Positions 45,461 to 60,400 of a stretch of 64,000 nt of DNA are shown in pieces (position 1 is the stretch's first letter; the number at the start of each line of letters is the position of its first letter). Position numbers and translations under genes: made by a program. Source of the stretch: Liolophura sinensis (Eukaryota; Mollusca; Polyplacophora; Chitonida; Chitonidae); assembly GCF_032854445.1 (NCBI RefSeq), contig NC_088302.1, positions 36,956,191-37,020,190 of the forward strand, read 5' to 3'. The notes below the pieces were generated by a model, which was not told the origin of the DNA, did not search any database, and worked only from the letters and a program-made list of their open reading frames with translations.

Positions 45461-48400
45461 CTGTGAGGAAAAAATACGATAAAATCAATGAGAATTACAT
45501 GTATAAGTTTATCTGAATTACAGACACAAATTTCAAACACTGAATTGCCATCTTCTGCATGTACATAAATGGACTTATTTGGAATATTTTGTCAGTTTCT
45601 CATTTCGCTTTGCTTTGCATATTTTTCCTGATCCAAAACAGATTTCAGTAAATAGTATACATCAATTTGCAAAGTTGATTTCCCTAACCAGGATCAACAT
45701 ATCTTTTACAGAATTTTACAAGATACAGCTTTTTGCAAAATAAAGCTAATTAATAATTAATTGGTTAATTAATATACCAATTATCCACAAAATGACTATT
45801 TTAAGCTGAAAGGAAAGTAATATACTCATGTTAACAATAACTACATGTGCATGTTGGTTTTGTTTATTTCATTCTTTAATTTTAACAGCACTCTTTTATC
45901 ACTTCAGTTATTGACCACCTCCTCAAGTGATAAATGAGTTTTGGACATCAAGCACAAACAAACAATAAATCCCCAACTGTATTTTTGAAATGTCACAGAA
46001 ATTTCTTACTTATATCTTATGATATAGGGAATTACAACAGAATTTCTCACAATATTTAGAAGGAAGTCATCCCCGGAAAACAATCATACTGGACTACACT
46101 AAATTGATACATGTCCACTACATCTCAACAACTTGGGAGTACTTAGTCCATGAAATGCTACTACTTCTTTCTCAACTTTCCAGTGACAGTTTGTTAATGA
46201 GACATTTATTAAGTTGCCAGATGTGATTTCATGAAATATACTTGTCATTTATAAATTTATCTTGCTCAAGACCAAGGGAAATTTTGACACCTCTTTATAC
46301 CAGTTTAAGAATATATAAACTTTTAGCTAGCCTAGTATATATAAAAAGTACATTATACTTTCACCAGTCAGATTCCAAATAGTATTAATATATTAATGAA
46401 TTCACTAAATATTCAACAACACAGAACAGTTCTCTTTGAAATCTGGTTCTTCCAAAATTGGTTTTTATGAAGCACCACTGAAAAAATGTATGCCTGCATG
46501 ACTTTGGAAGGACATTGTATGAGGTTTCATTAAATTTAGCTTGCAAGTTCTGGCGATAGTTTTTCAGTCTTATTCAGGGTCAAATAAGAAGCTATTTGGA
46601 GGTCAAAGGTCATTTGAGTGGATTCATGTATGAATTAAGTTTCACTGAAATGTGGCTTTGTAGTATACGTTTGAAATATATTCGGCCAAATATGAATGTA
46701 CCTGCAAAAGTGGGTCAAATGTCAATGAAATATTGTCTGAGACTGTTCATTCTTTTTCAAGAGGTGTCAAATCTCTTATACTAATTTGTGCTAATTCCAT
46801 ATAGTCAGCGACAAACCATTTGCATGTACAGCTGAGTTTTAGTATGAAATATATCATCTTGGGCTACTGTAAATGATATAAAATTACATCCATGGCAAAA
46901 TAATCCTGATTTTGTCTTACTCTGAAAATTTGACTGATCTTACATTTGTTTGGAAGGTAGAGTGATATCTTACTTGATAAAGGTAAATTTCAGTCCCGTG
47001 AGTTATATTTTATAACCATTATTTGCCTCTAAAAAAAAACAACCATTTGGCTGCATTTTATGTCATTTACAGCTATGTTCATTTACAGTTACATTTATTT
47101 ACATGTTCTCCGGCTGTACATGCAAAGGTCTGCAGCAACCTGCGGATGGTTGTGGGTTTTCACCGGGCTCTGCCTGGTTTCCTCCCACAATAATGCTGGT
47201 CGCTGTCATATAAGTGAAATATTCATGAGTAAGGTGTAAAACACCAATCAATTAACTAAATCAATAAATAAATAAATCATTTACATGTCTAAGGGCAAAA
47301 GCACACAATAACAGAGGTGTACAAGACATACACTGTATGGTTATCCCGACACTGTCACACTCAAATGTAAACGCAGATGTTAAGCAAGCGTCTGTCCGTC
47401 CTACAAATTATTTGGATCTGATGCTTCACATATGTCACCATACAGCATGGATGATGACTTGATGATCATCGTTCAATCGCAGCAGAATTAAACTGAGAGG
47501 ATAAACAGAACATGCCAACACCTGACCATGCTGCATGCCAGTGACAGTATGAAAAGTGAGATAGATATACAATTAGCTGCCACTCCCTATAATTTACAAA
47601 GCTACACCAGTGTTTATTGTTGCTTTGTAGGCTGAATAAATCTTTTTCAATGTCAGAAGAGGCTATAAAATAAAAACTTGGAAACTGTCTAATTTGTGGA
47701 AAATATGGATTATTCTGGCAATTTTTCCTGCTTAACACCTAGAAATACAGGAAACTAAAAAAAAACACAAAACATGGAGATCAGACAAAAAATAAAAATG
47801 TGGATTTTCAGCTTTGTTTTATTCATTTTTGGATGCTTTTGTAGAGTTGCCTCACCCTCAACTTAAACTGGTATCGCCTAACAAAATTTGACAAACCATC
47901 TAATCTCAGCCCACCTGCAAGATTTAATCATGGATGCTGGAAAGGATTGAAAACAGATGTTTCCTCAAATCCAGTAAAGCAGCAAGTCACAGAAATGTGC
48001 CATACAGATCTGTGATGTTTATAGTAAGATTGCCCAACGCCCACACCAAAGATCAAATAATGGATGCGTGACCTGATAATCACAAAGCTATCCCACATAC
48101 ATCCTATCCTTATTTATTTATTTATTAGATTGTCGTTTAAATAATGCCATAATGTCAAGTTTCATAGGTGGAGGTGACCAGAGTGGACTTTATTCATGAC
48201 AAGTTTCACACATGTGGCCTACAAACAAGCATACCATACTGGTGGAAAAAGTGGTCCCCAATGATCGCTAGAGTGTGAACATACTGTATGGTGCGTGTGG
48301 CAAAACGCATATTGTCACCAAGGCCCCATATGTAGTGAGAGCAGGGAATCTACAAATTCCCTAAGGCTGGCTTTGAAACTGCACCTTGTGTGTTTTAGTG

Positions 48401-51400
48401 TCTCAAATATAAGCACCTTTAACTACTAAATACAGATCACGGCCCACCCACCAAACTACCATGAGGATGCCACCACCATATACGTATAAGAATATATATA
48501 TGTATATATACAGCATTTAGCTGTACGCTGGTACATGGTTAAAACTGCTAATATATAACCACATCTTCTGCCACCTAAATTAGCTGAAGCATGATGTAAG
48601 AGTTGACGTGAATGATATAACTATTCCAACTGTCAGAGAATGCTGAAAAAAAAAAATCCATCCTTTACCAAGCATGCTGGAGACTGACACCCATTTCCAC
48701 ATCCACATACATTTTGAGGGTTCAAAATTAAAAAAAAAAAATTACAACACTATGTAGTCACTGACATTCCAACAGAAACTTTACCATGCGATATGAAAAC
48801 TGGGCCATATGACCATACCTACACCACAGGGGGTTGGGGGCAAAAAGGGACATGCTCTTGACCAATCACCATAGCAACCAGGTGAAAAAAGAAGGTGATT
48901 TACCTGTGTGGAACTGAGGATCTATTGGTTTACCTGGAGAGACTCAGTAGCAGGGAGTTGCTCCACTACTGAATGGTCCCCATCTATCTCCTGTCAAAAG
49001 GCAAAACTAGAGAGTAAAACTTCACTAAAATGTTACATAAATCAGCAGATAATTATTACAATACAGCTAGGATCAATCCAGTCAAAAGCTCTAAAATACC
49101 TCATGATATATTACAAAGGGTCTGATCATCGAGTAAACAATCTTCAAAATACATGATCATAATACTGGATTCAGTATAAGTAAACAATTTCCCAAATACA
49201 TCACGGATTCAATCTGTAAACAATTTTCAAAGTACATGTACATCATAATCATGGGTTCATTCAGTAAACAATCTGTAAAAATACATCATCTTAATGGATT
49301 CAATATGTAAATATTACAGGGGAACTGATCACTGAGTAAACAATCTTCAAAATACATGACAATAATACTGGAGTCAGTAAAAGTAAACAAGTTTCAAAAT
49401 ACATTATAATCATACGTTCAATCTGTAAACAATCTATAAAAATACATCATCTTAATTGATTCAATCTCTAAACAAATTCCAAAATACATCATAATCATGG
49501 AGCAGACAATCTCCAAAATATTGGGTTCATTTCAAAAACAATTTTCTAAAACCCATCATATTATCAGATACATGAAGTAATCTTTCTTCAATGATATGCA
49601 TTCCACCGGAAATCAACAAAACAAAACACAATCCCATAAAACCAAATATAGCATGATTGCGAAACTCTGTTGTACTACTGACCATTCAAGATTAACATTC
49701 CACTGTAAAATAAACACGTGTATTAGTCAGACACTGTATGCAGTGCAAACAAGGTGAATGAATGAATGAATAAATGCTTCGGGTTTAAGGCCGTACTTAA
49801 TACATCTTCAGTCATATGACCACGAGGAGTCATCAGGTGTGTGTACATATACTGTGCCTTCTTGTGGCCGGGTGAGTCCATGCCGCCAAAGCCACCGAAG
49901 TATCATGCTGAAGACACCAGACATGACACCTCACCCAGTCACATTATGCTGTCATCGGTCCAACCAGTCCTGTTTCCTTGCTCTAACCTCTCAGTGCTAA
50001 GCGCAAAGCTAGGCAAAAAAAATTACCATTTTTGAAGTCTTTGGTATGACCCCACCCACGTCTAATCCAAGGTCTCTCTACTTTAAGGCGGACGCTGTAA
50101 CCATTAGGCCACCAAAGCAGTCCAAACAAGATGAAGGGAGACAACTGTTATGTGAAAAATGCTGGGATCATTTACATTCACGTATGTCTAAATGTAATTA
50201 TTTTTTTTCATAAGACATCCATAATGTTCTGAAGCATTATACAGTATTAGTGGCTCTGAAACTTCAACACAATGGCCATTTAAAAAAAAATATTTTAGAT
50301 GCAGGTGAACAGGTTTTTTTTTATATTTTCAGATAGAAACATATATCCAAATTACATGTTACATGTATATTGTAGGTACAGACTTTAGAAAAGTCTGAAC
50401 TGCAAAATGATTTCGTTAGAAATTTGCACACCTTTTTTTTCTTAGGTTTTTCAAACAGTAGGATGATACATGAACAAAATCTTTCAGCACTAATGTATTT
50501 CTCAGGCAAAATTTTATAGCAGATATAGTAATATATTCTTACTGGCATGTATGACACCAAATGCATCAATACTCCCAACACATCTAGACAAAAAAAAAAC
50601 AAACACAAACTAAAAGAAATTCTTTTTGATCACCACAGTAATTCAATAGCTACATTACTATTAAACGATACATGAAACGCTTTGGTTTTATTTCTTAATG
50701 TGCAGAATATCATGTGTAATAACATATAATATACAAACAAATTTTTCAACTTTCACTTTGAGAGTTAAAAATGGATTCAAAGTACAGTTTTCTTAAGGTC
50801 CCAGCCGTCAGTCCTGAATTTAACTAGCTTGCAATGTTGATGTCAACGATGAACCCTGTTTAAAAAGAACTCTGTGGGGGGCTGACCGAATAGGTTTGGC
50901 CGAATGGGGGCAGGAGTGTAGGGAACAGACCAAGTGGGGGCGGGAGTAGGGGCGCAGCGAGGGTGTTATGTTGGCCTGAAGAAATCATGCAGTATCTGTG
51001 TACATGTCACCTTGCCCATTGTAGCAACATGGTTCACCGGGCTTGGGGCACTTGCGGGTGTTGACTGAGTTCCGAGAAAGATCAATAATGACGTAATTTT
51101 TGAAAAATCCAACCATTGACTGAAAATATGCATAATATAGAGGGGTAATTAACAGGTATAAAATACTCCCAAAATGAAATGTTTTAAACAAAAATTCAAG
51201 GGCATAATTTTTCTTCATTTGGCATAGAAATATGCTCTTTATTTTATAGATCCTTTCCATGTATCCACTAAAGGTGGAGAAAACATAAAAATGACAAATT
51301 TCCGATGAAACAGTGCAAAAAGTTATTCCTAAATGTGGTGTTTAATATTTTTTCCGATATTTCCTTAAGGAGAAAAAGACACTTGAAAATAATTTTTGTA

Positions 51401-54400
51401 TGGTGGGTATTTGGGACCACCTTTTGGTATTTATAGTCTTTGTTCAATAATGTCGTGAGTGAGGACGTAACACAGGTTTAATAAATATTTTTGCACTAGA
51501 ATTTATTCTTTTCAGCTAACAAATGTATTGACCCTCAATTTGGATCATATTTATATTTTTAATATGTTCATAAATATTATCATAATTTAGATTAAATGCA
51601 CATGTTTTGATTTCAACAACAAATTTACATTAAAATAAATTTTTTAGACAAGCAGCACATCCTTATTTAAAACATTATTACGCAACAACGATAAATACCA
51701 AAAGCTGGTCCCAAATACCCACCATACAAAAATATTTTCAAAATACCCTTTTCTCTTGAAAAAAAATCCCCCAAAATATTACAGATTATATTTGCACATA
51801 CATTTTGACGTTCTCTCATCTGATTTTGTCATCATTTTTATGTTTTCTTCTCCTTTAATATCCTACCTATGCATCACACTGTATCAAACAGGAAAACCCC
51901 AAGGTAATGCTTGAATGACTTTAAATCATCCACTGATATCCTAATTAAAAACTCAAAGTCGCTTTAACCTTTATATCACATCAAAGCCGTAGGCAATCAG
52001 CATCAATTAATTTCAGAATATCTCTGTTAAAATCAACCTTAAGCAGACAGGAATGTGTGACGTAGACAGTTGGGATTCACACTTCTTTATGGGCCTTATA
52101 CGTCTGTCCATGAACACCCAATTACACATAATTAAATTATATCACAGCTAATAAAACTAATATTGCAGCAATTTGTAAGTCTAGATCTTGTATCCAAGAT
52201 TTCCTGTATTTACACAGTTTGTGTCTAATATGAAAATGATTCAAATAATGTTTGAAAACAATGTTTTTGTTTGTGCTACAAAGATGCAAGCATCACAAAA
52301 CTGTGCAAATTATTTCTCTGCAACACAAAGATCTATCAATCATGTCAGAATATTTCAAAATATTGTTTGAAGAGGTGGTTGAAAAGATTGAAGAAATTCA
52401 GGAATGTGCATGTCTTTATATTTTATGTGTATGTTTAACCATGTCTTCAGATTTTCTATGTATGTTTAACCATTAGACATCCAATAACATCTAAGAACAA
52501 AAAGACAAAAAAAAAAAGCAAAAAAAGAAAAGAACAAGCGGCTAATGTGAGTAAAAAGCATACACAATTACATGAGCATAGGTCAACAAATATGTTAGTC
52601 TTCATGGGAAAGTAAGGGACGACAAAAATAGCATCCAGAGTTTAACTGGCACTTACAACATTCCTCAGCCTCAGATCAGATAAGCACATTTCATTGTCTG
52701 ATACTCTCTAAGAAATCACTGCATCTGAATGACATGGCTGAGTATATCGGTTACGCAATGTACATCTCTATTTCTTTTTTTAAGAACATATCATTCCTTT
52801 CAATTTTACAGGTCAATATATATCTAGTTGTAAGTCATAAGTGTCAAAATAATGAGCATACAAAACATTCATGATGTTTTCTTCAAAAGATTTCTGCTTA
52901 TTAAAAAATATTAATATCCACATTACAAAACAGGGCAAAACAGGTACTGTTTTAAAATGTGTAGAGCCTCATTACATACATATCTACATGCAGCTAAATT
53001 TTCTATTAAATGAGATGTGCCTTTATTAAATCTGAGCTTCTACTGTTTGACCTATTTTGAGAAAGTCAAACAGGTCAAGTGAATTTTATTGCAATCACTT
53101 GTGGTATGTGTCAGGAAATGAATCATAGACGAACATTTTTTGCATAAATAATAATATTATCAAGCTTGACCAGTTTTATGTTCTTTTGTGTACAGGAAGA
53201 AGGAAAAAAAAAACACCCGAACAGTTATCGTTAATAGGTACTGAAAAACACAGGCTAAGAATATAACCAAATACAGCATTAGTATGGACAAGGTTGTCCA
53301 TGATTACATATAGTCGAGACAAAAATATTAAAACTGACACATCTGATATGCACAAAGTTCAATGGCAGAAAATAAAAGAGAAAAAAAATACATAGGACAA
53401 CTGCTTTAATAATAATCTCTCTCTATGGACTGTTAGAACACAAAACGCTGAGCTATCTTAACTTTACAATTTCTGGTGCCTTGCCAACAGTGAAACACAT
53501 TGTAAATATGCCCACATCTCCATATATACATGAGCATATCCAGAAACCATATCCGTCCTTTAATATAACAGGTTAGTGTTGAGTTCAAACCCTTTTCTTG
53601 CTAAAGGTAAAAAAAGCCCTATGTGTACTGCAGTCTGTGATTTGTGAAAATGTTGGTCAGCATTTGCGGGCGTTAATTTACCATGTTCCTGAGGAACAAA
53701 TGACGCTGTCTTCCGTCAGGAACTTTCTCAGTTTAGAAACATTCAGCTCAACTTTCTATATCATTTGTCTACTTTAACTTTTTGTGAAACTTTTTTTCAC
53801 ACCTCCATGTTATAGTAAATGTGATCAAAAACAGTTGCCTAACATTTTTGACATATCACATGACACAGTAGGACTTTTTCTAACTTTAATGATAAAGAGT
53901 TCAAAACTCCCATGTCAATTCAATCAGCAAATATTCTTTCCTTCATTTAGCTTAGTTCTTTGTATATGCAAATTTCAATACATATGGCAAGGTTGTTCCA
54001 AAACAATTAAGTATTCTTCAAAAGTTATTACACGTATATGTCCATATCTGTAATGGAGTTGTATAATTTTCATGAAAGACATGCATATATCAAACATGGC
54101 TTCCAGGTAAAAAGCTCACACTGAAGACCAAGGTCATTTAAATGCTGTACAAAGATAGAATGTTTTAAATTTAGTCACCATTACAGTTGCATTTTCATTT
54201 TTCCTAGAGTCAAGTAAGTGTAGTGTAAATGGGGCACACGGAGAAATGATTTGCATTTGACAATTCAGGAAATTCTCTTTCATCTCGGTTTGTATCTACT
54301 GATATTCTGTCATCTTGAAGCCCAGACATCAACATTATTACATACCATTTTATCCCTCATCTCCAACCTCCTCCTTAAGTTACCAGAACTTAATCCAATA

Positions 54401-57400
54401 CAGCTAATTAAATTAAATACAAGCTTTCTTCAGAGCTATCTTCATGTTTGCAACATCACACCAAGCTTCAAAATATAGATATGTTTATACCATTTCTTTC
54501 CTTCTGTAATTATTTGCAACTTCTTTATTTTGAGAAAAATCAATTTTATTTATTTATTTTGATTTATTTATTTCATTGGTGTTTTATGCCGCACTCAAGA
54601 ATATTTCACTTAAACGACGACGGTCAGCATTATGGTGGGTGGAAAATGGGCATAGCCCGGGGGAAACCCAAGACCATCCACAGGTTGCTGCAGGCCTTCC
54701 CATGTACGGCCGGAGAGGAAATCAGCCTGAGCTGGACTTAAACTCACAGCGATGGCATTGGCAACTTTATTTAAATTTTATGAAGAAAATCACACGGTCA
54801 GATCTGCAATAGTACAACAGGACTTGTTTTTTTTACCTTCACAATATCAGAGTTCGAACTCAAAACTCCCTGTTTCTTACGAGCATATGTACATCTCACT
54901 GTAAGCAAGTATGTCTATTATTAAAAGCTGACATACCAAAGTGTATCTTTGTGGTTTGCAACAACAACAGTGTTCTTTTTCACTGTGATGGAAAATGCCT
55001 GAGGAAAGATTTTAGTTGACTTACATCTTCATTCTATTGTGTGTAATGCATGAGAAGTGACATCCATGAGGAGCACTTACATTAATTTACTGCAACAATT
55101 CTATTCATCTTTGCTCGCTTCAGTGACTCTCCAACGAACATTTAAATTCAGACCAGTAGATTCTGAATCACACAGGTGGTAGCACACAAAATCCGGTTGT
55201 AGTTACAACAGGTATATAGACTTTACAGACGTCTATATTGTGCAGTCATTGTTCAAATAACCATGGAGAAATATGCATCTCAACATCTGTTGCATTTCTG
55301 TATGGCTGCGTGCAAACTTAAAGTAAAAGAAAGCTAAACTATGAAGGTTCATCACACAGACAAATGAAAACTATGCACAGATATACTTTCATTTATTTTT
55401 TTAGATTTTTGTGAAGAGAGTTAGAACCATTTAAACTTTTGAATTCCAAGGTGGGCTTAATGGACCATACTATCAGAGTTTAGGAACTCCAACGTCAGGG
55501 GAAGATTTTCCGTCTTTAATCATAACACTGAATGTTGCAATAACTCTTTTAACTCTTTAATAAGTAAAAGATTACTGAAATAATGTTTTCAAAAATTCCT
55601 TCCTTCTGGTGAACATCAGGAAAAAAAAATGGTGATATGATGTCAAGTTTCTAAACACAGTCAGTATGGCTAATAAAACCCACCACAGAATTCAAACATT
55701 TGAATGTCTATCAACACTCTTCAAAAAATCTGAAAAAATAAATGAAAGTATTTTTTTACACAGTTTTCAGTTGTCTGTATGATCAACCTTACTCATATTT
55801 TGGCTTTCTTTTACTTAAAAAAATCCTCAGACTTTTATCTCATAACCATTTATCTAAATGCCACATCTTGTTTGTTTTTATATTAAACCATGATGAAAAA
55901 ATTTGTTTCAGATTTCCATATAAGTCCTTTGAGAACATCAAATTAAAGTTCATACAGAAAAGAAATACTCCATGGAAAAAATTAACTCTTACGCCTCCTT
56001 ATACGTAATTTTGTAATAAAAAGGACAACATTCCAGACAACATGCATCATACATGCATATTACGTAGACATCACAGAACAAACTAAATCTTGTACACTCA
56101 TCAGGTTACTTTTTCAGGACAAGGGATGTACACAACATCAAACCAGTTTCCTCTCAGACCAAAAAAAAAACTGTTTCTTCCTCCTCAAATCCGGGTTATC
56201 CAGGTGGAAAAACAAATCTATGTGACAACAAATATTTTAAAAAGCCAATGAAGTTACCCACCTGTTACTGTTATTTGTTTTCAGTTGGTGTTTGTGAGCA
56301 GACAACGTTATCTCTGCTGGTCAAGTGGTATGAAGAGCTGTTTTCTAGACGACATAACTGAGGTGGCAGGTTCAAATCCAGAGGGATCTGGGTAAAATGC
56401 CTCTTTAGTTTACACATAAAGATGTGCCTGGCAGAAATAGTGATTTTCCGCCTTACCAGACTGGCCAGTTATACAAAAGTTTACTAAAATTTACCACAGA
56501 ATTTGCATGTTTTAATTCTTAATACCTCTTTAACCTGAATACATAACAATAGAATGTTACTGCTCAGACGTGAATTCTGTGCACGCTGAAGTTTAAACTC
56601 ACTTTTGCACAACCGACCCCTTACAATTTCTATCATCTATACACAAAATTTCTATTGAGCAGAACTATGTAGAGTAGGAGCCAAAACAGAAATCAAAGAA
56701 ATGTAACAAAATACACAGATACAACAAACAGATAAATTTAGACATTGTACGAAATGATATCAATTTGATATATTCCCCAACACAATCTCATCCACAAAAT
56801 CTTTCGATGCATATTTTAATAAGCTCTATAACTCATACTGGTACCTGGAGATAAGCTTACGTTCTGATTAGCTAATGTCCTTGTATACTTACTTGTATTG
56901 ATATAATGCATGTAAATCCCAGTCTGGACCATAATTCCGAAACTGTCCTGAACATTTCAACCTATCTCATCCACTAATAACCGCAGTCAGAATAATTTCT
57001 CCATGGATTTAAATATACTGTCATACAATATCTATGTCCCTAAGCTTTCATCTGACTCCCATTTGACAGCCTTAAGATAGAGGGATCCAGCCGGGTAAGC
57101 CTCCAGGCTCTTCCACGACACACAAGCTAATATCTCCGTCTTCTATCTCTGCACGCGCTCTCTAGGACTACAAAGAGTCTTGTTGCTGTCACCCCATTGG
57201 CTGATGTCCTCATGTGGAATTATAAAAACTCCAGACACATAAGTTCTAACCGAGAATGAGATCAGCAGGCTGACTTACATCCAAAAAATCCACTGTTGTC
57301 AGCTGACAAAATGTTAAAACATAATCATCCACACAGGATTGGCCAGGCGAGAAAAAAATCAACACACCCTGAGAACAATGAATGTATTTTATGCTGGATT

Positions 57401-60400
57401 TAAGAGTAGCATTGATCTGAATGTTATTCCAGTGATTTATGACAACATTTCTTAGCCAAATAATAAAAAAGACAACACAATAAATTATACAATACATGTA
57501 TACATGGTATATCTTTACAGCATAACACTCATTTCTAGACTTAGCTTTTTTGGGGACAAAATGTGCAACGAAGCCTACTTGAAGTCAATATAAACACACT
57601 CAACAACTTTTCAAACAAATTAATTCCTTGACTTTACGGTGTTTCTTAAAAAAGCAAAACAACAAGAAATGTTGACCCTTTGACAATGTTAAATCCTGCA
57701 AAGCTATTTTTATAAAATAAGGAGTCCTTTTTGTATGTCACAGGCAGGTAAGAAATTACACAATTCTCTCTAACTGAAAGCTAATGAAGACACATAAACT
57801 CTAATGTATAGCACTTAATATTTTATCAGGTATTTTCCACTTGAAAAAAAAACCTTACAGAATACTGGAAAAAAAAGTACCCATTTTATTATAGAACAAA
57901 AGTATTTCACTATTGGTACATAAATATGGCTCAAGATTCCTATTTTCAGCACCAGGCAGTGTATTAATTGAGCTGAATAAACTAATGGCATATATTAACC
58001 AGTGCAGTATTTAGAGTTCATTTTAAGTATTAAACTACTAGCCTATCATACAAGTACTACTGTGAATTTGCATACATTCACAAAATATCATAGTGCACAA
58101 TGGGAGCAAATAATAAATTCTGACGATACTCGAAAATATTTAGTTACAATAATATGCACTACATTAATATGTAAACAGTACCCTACAAAAATACATAGTC
58201 ATTTATCTAGAAGCCTATATTAAAGAATGCCTGAAAATCAAAAACCTCATATAGGTTTATAGGACAGTGTCTTTTAGAGCTAGAATATACACATATCTAC
58301 ATAATAACTGATGTGAAGTTCCACACTACTCTTGTGTGCTTTCTGATGATAATTCCACACATTTCACTTACCTTCAGAGAACACAAAACGTCTACACATA
58401 CATCAAGAGCTGATGTTAACTTTATCCCTGGGGGAGCAGACTCACCTGAGCATTGGAGTTGCCAGCTAAGGCCCTCAGTGACAGCTTATTGAAGTTCACT
58501 GGAAGTGTGTTAAACAAGGGCTTCATCGGGGCTTTTTTCTTGTCCCACTTGTCTTCAGAGTTGACGTTATTTTCAGAGTGGTTCTCTTCTTCCTCCTCAC
58601 GATCATTTTCATTGGCCGACCAGTTATTTGAGGTGAAAGGTGAGCGATTCAATGATAATGACTGCTGTTTCCGTGGAGACGACCGTTTTGAGACCTTCTG
58701 ATTATCTCTAGTCGATGACATGTTAATGCAACTCTGTTCTGACAATGAGCTTGACCTTCTTAGAGAACTGCCCTTGCTCTGACCTTTAGCACCAGCCTTA
58801 TCTCCCTTTACCGATGAACTCTCTTGAGCTGATTTAGCACCGCCGTTCCTGCGTCTCAGCATAATGTCTCTGTATTCCTGTAATTTCGCTTTGAGAGCAG
58901 CAAATGTGTCTGATTTGCCATTGCTATCTCCTGAGCCTTTGCTATTCTCACAATGTTGCACTGTCTCTACAGAACGTGTTTTTAAAATGGACTTTGGAAC
59001 GAACTGTCTACTAGGGGTCAAAGATGATTCTCCATTGGATGAATTAGAGCGTAGTCTTTCAGATGACATGCTCAACTGTCGAATGTTATTATTTAATTGT
59101 GGCGAAGGGGATCGCCGAACTCGTAAAGAGCTACTGCGGGCAATTTTCCCTGAGCCATTCGCATGTCCGCTCGTTTGCGAACTTTGTCCAGAGTCCTTGC
59201 GTTCACGATGAGACCACGTTTTCATCAATGAACTGTGAGTTTTTTCCTCATCCTGAATTTCAAATGGAATGGATTTCAGTAAAGAGTTCAGTCTTTCAGA
59301 AACAGTAGAGGGAGATTCGACTTCAACGTGTGCTGCCGTACCTATATTTACATCATCGGCAGACATGTGCCTTCTGTCCATTTTGAAATTCTCGGGTGGT
59401 TGAGGTGCTTTTCCCTTGAACTTTGACCCTTGACCATGTTCAACTGAACTTTCTAATGTTTTGTCACTGGAATGTTTTCTAAGAAGGGACAGATCAACAG
59501 AACTGGAACGCTTGTGAGGAGAGAGCTTTTTCATTTTGCCACCAGCATGATGACTGTTGTCAGGGGTGACAGGTGGCACGATGGGAATATCAATCAATGC
59601 CGGGGACGACGGAGGAGGGGGAATAATTAACGCTGCTATCTCTTCTTCTAGCGACAACTCATTTATACTCGGACTCAATGGACAATCTGCAGGTGACCAG
59701 CTGGAATGCTTACTTTTTTGTTTCTGTCTTTTGTAAGATTTAATTTTCTGCTCCGTTGTTGTTGTATTCCCTGTGGAAGGTGGTGGTGGGACAGTAAGCC
59801 TGGCGATCAGGTCATCAATATCAGTATTCAACTCACTGAGAGGATTGACTCTGAAGCTGTTCAGCTTGGGCGTTCCTCCAGGCGCCGCCCCCAGGGTACG
59901 GTTAGACACTCGCTGTTGATGAGACGCCACCAGATCAGCAGGCTCATGTCCCAGATTCTCTGCCAGACCGTTTGTTAGCTCGATGTTCTCAGAGGAGATA
60001 GTCTCGTTACCAGAATCGCTCTCGTCTTCTGTGAATACACAGTCGCTTAGCCGGGTACCAATCTGCTCTTTGTCGTCGTCTGCGGATGACAAAACACAGC
60101 AGATTGTATCTGTTAGTGAAATAAGGCAGAATCCAAATAGAACTAAAATTTCCTATCTTTTCACCAGCTGATTAGACAAGTGACATAAGCATGATTTCTG
60201 AACAAAGATGATCACCCAACCAGAATTAAGATTCCATATGTACCTGACCAAGCACATATAAATTAGGAAGAACTCGTTTACATTATTATTGCTCTAACAT
60301 GTAGCAAATCTCCACAACTCCGCATATAAGCCGCATGTTCTTTTAAGATGAAAAATAACCTCATATTTTAGTTAATTCACAGTGGTGTTTGGTACTAAAA

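Larger units (their letters stand above)
45461..48933 (-). other. intron of the scaffold gene
   Basis: AT-rich intron with one plus-oriented SINE and a family E repeat. No exon recognised. Confidence 0.7.
48991..58445 (-). other. long intron of the scaffold gene
   Basis: 9.5 kb intron. It holds a degenerate tandem array, a family C SINE, a 589 bp fold-back element, a family A SINE and a tRNA-like relic at 56310. No exon with matching phase and splice sites was recognised, though small ones could be missed. Confidence 0.65.

Noticed and set aside
56310-56390. Functional tRNA gene
   Set aside because: The B box is good, but the sequence does not close into an acceptor stem by eye and no clean 3' end is seen; treated as a relic.
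58864-59211. 115-codon plus-strand frame
   Set aside because: Antisense shadow of the large scaffold exon.
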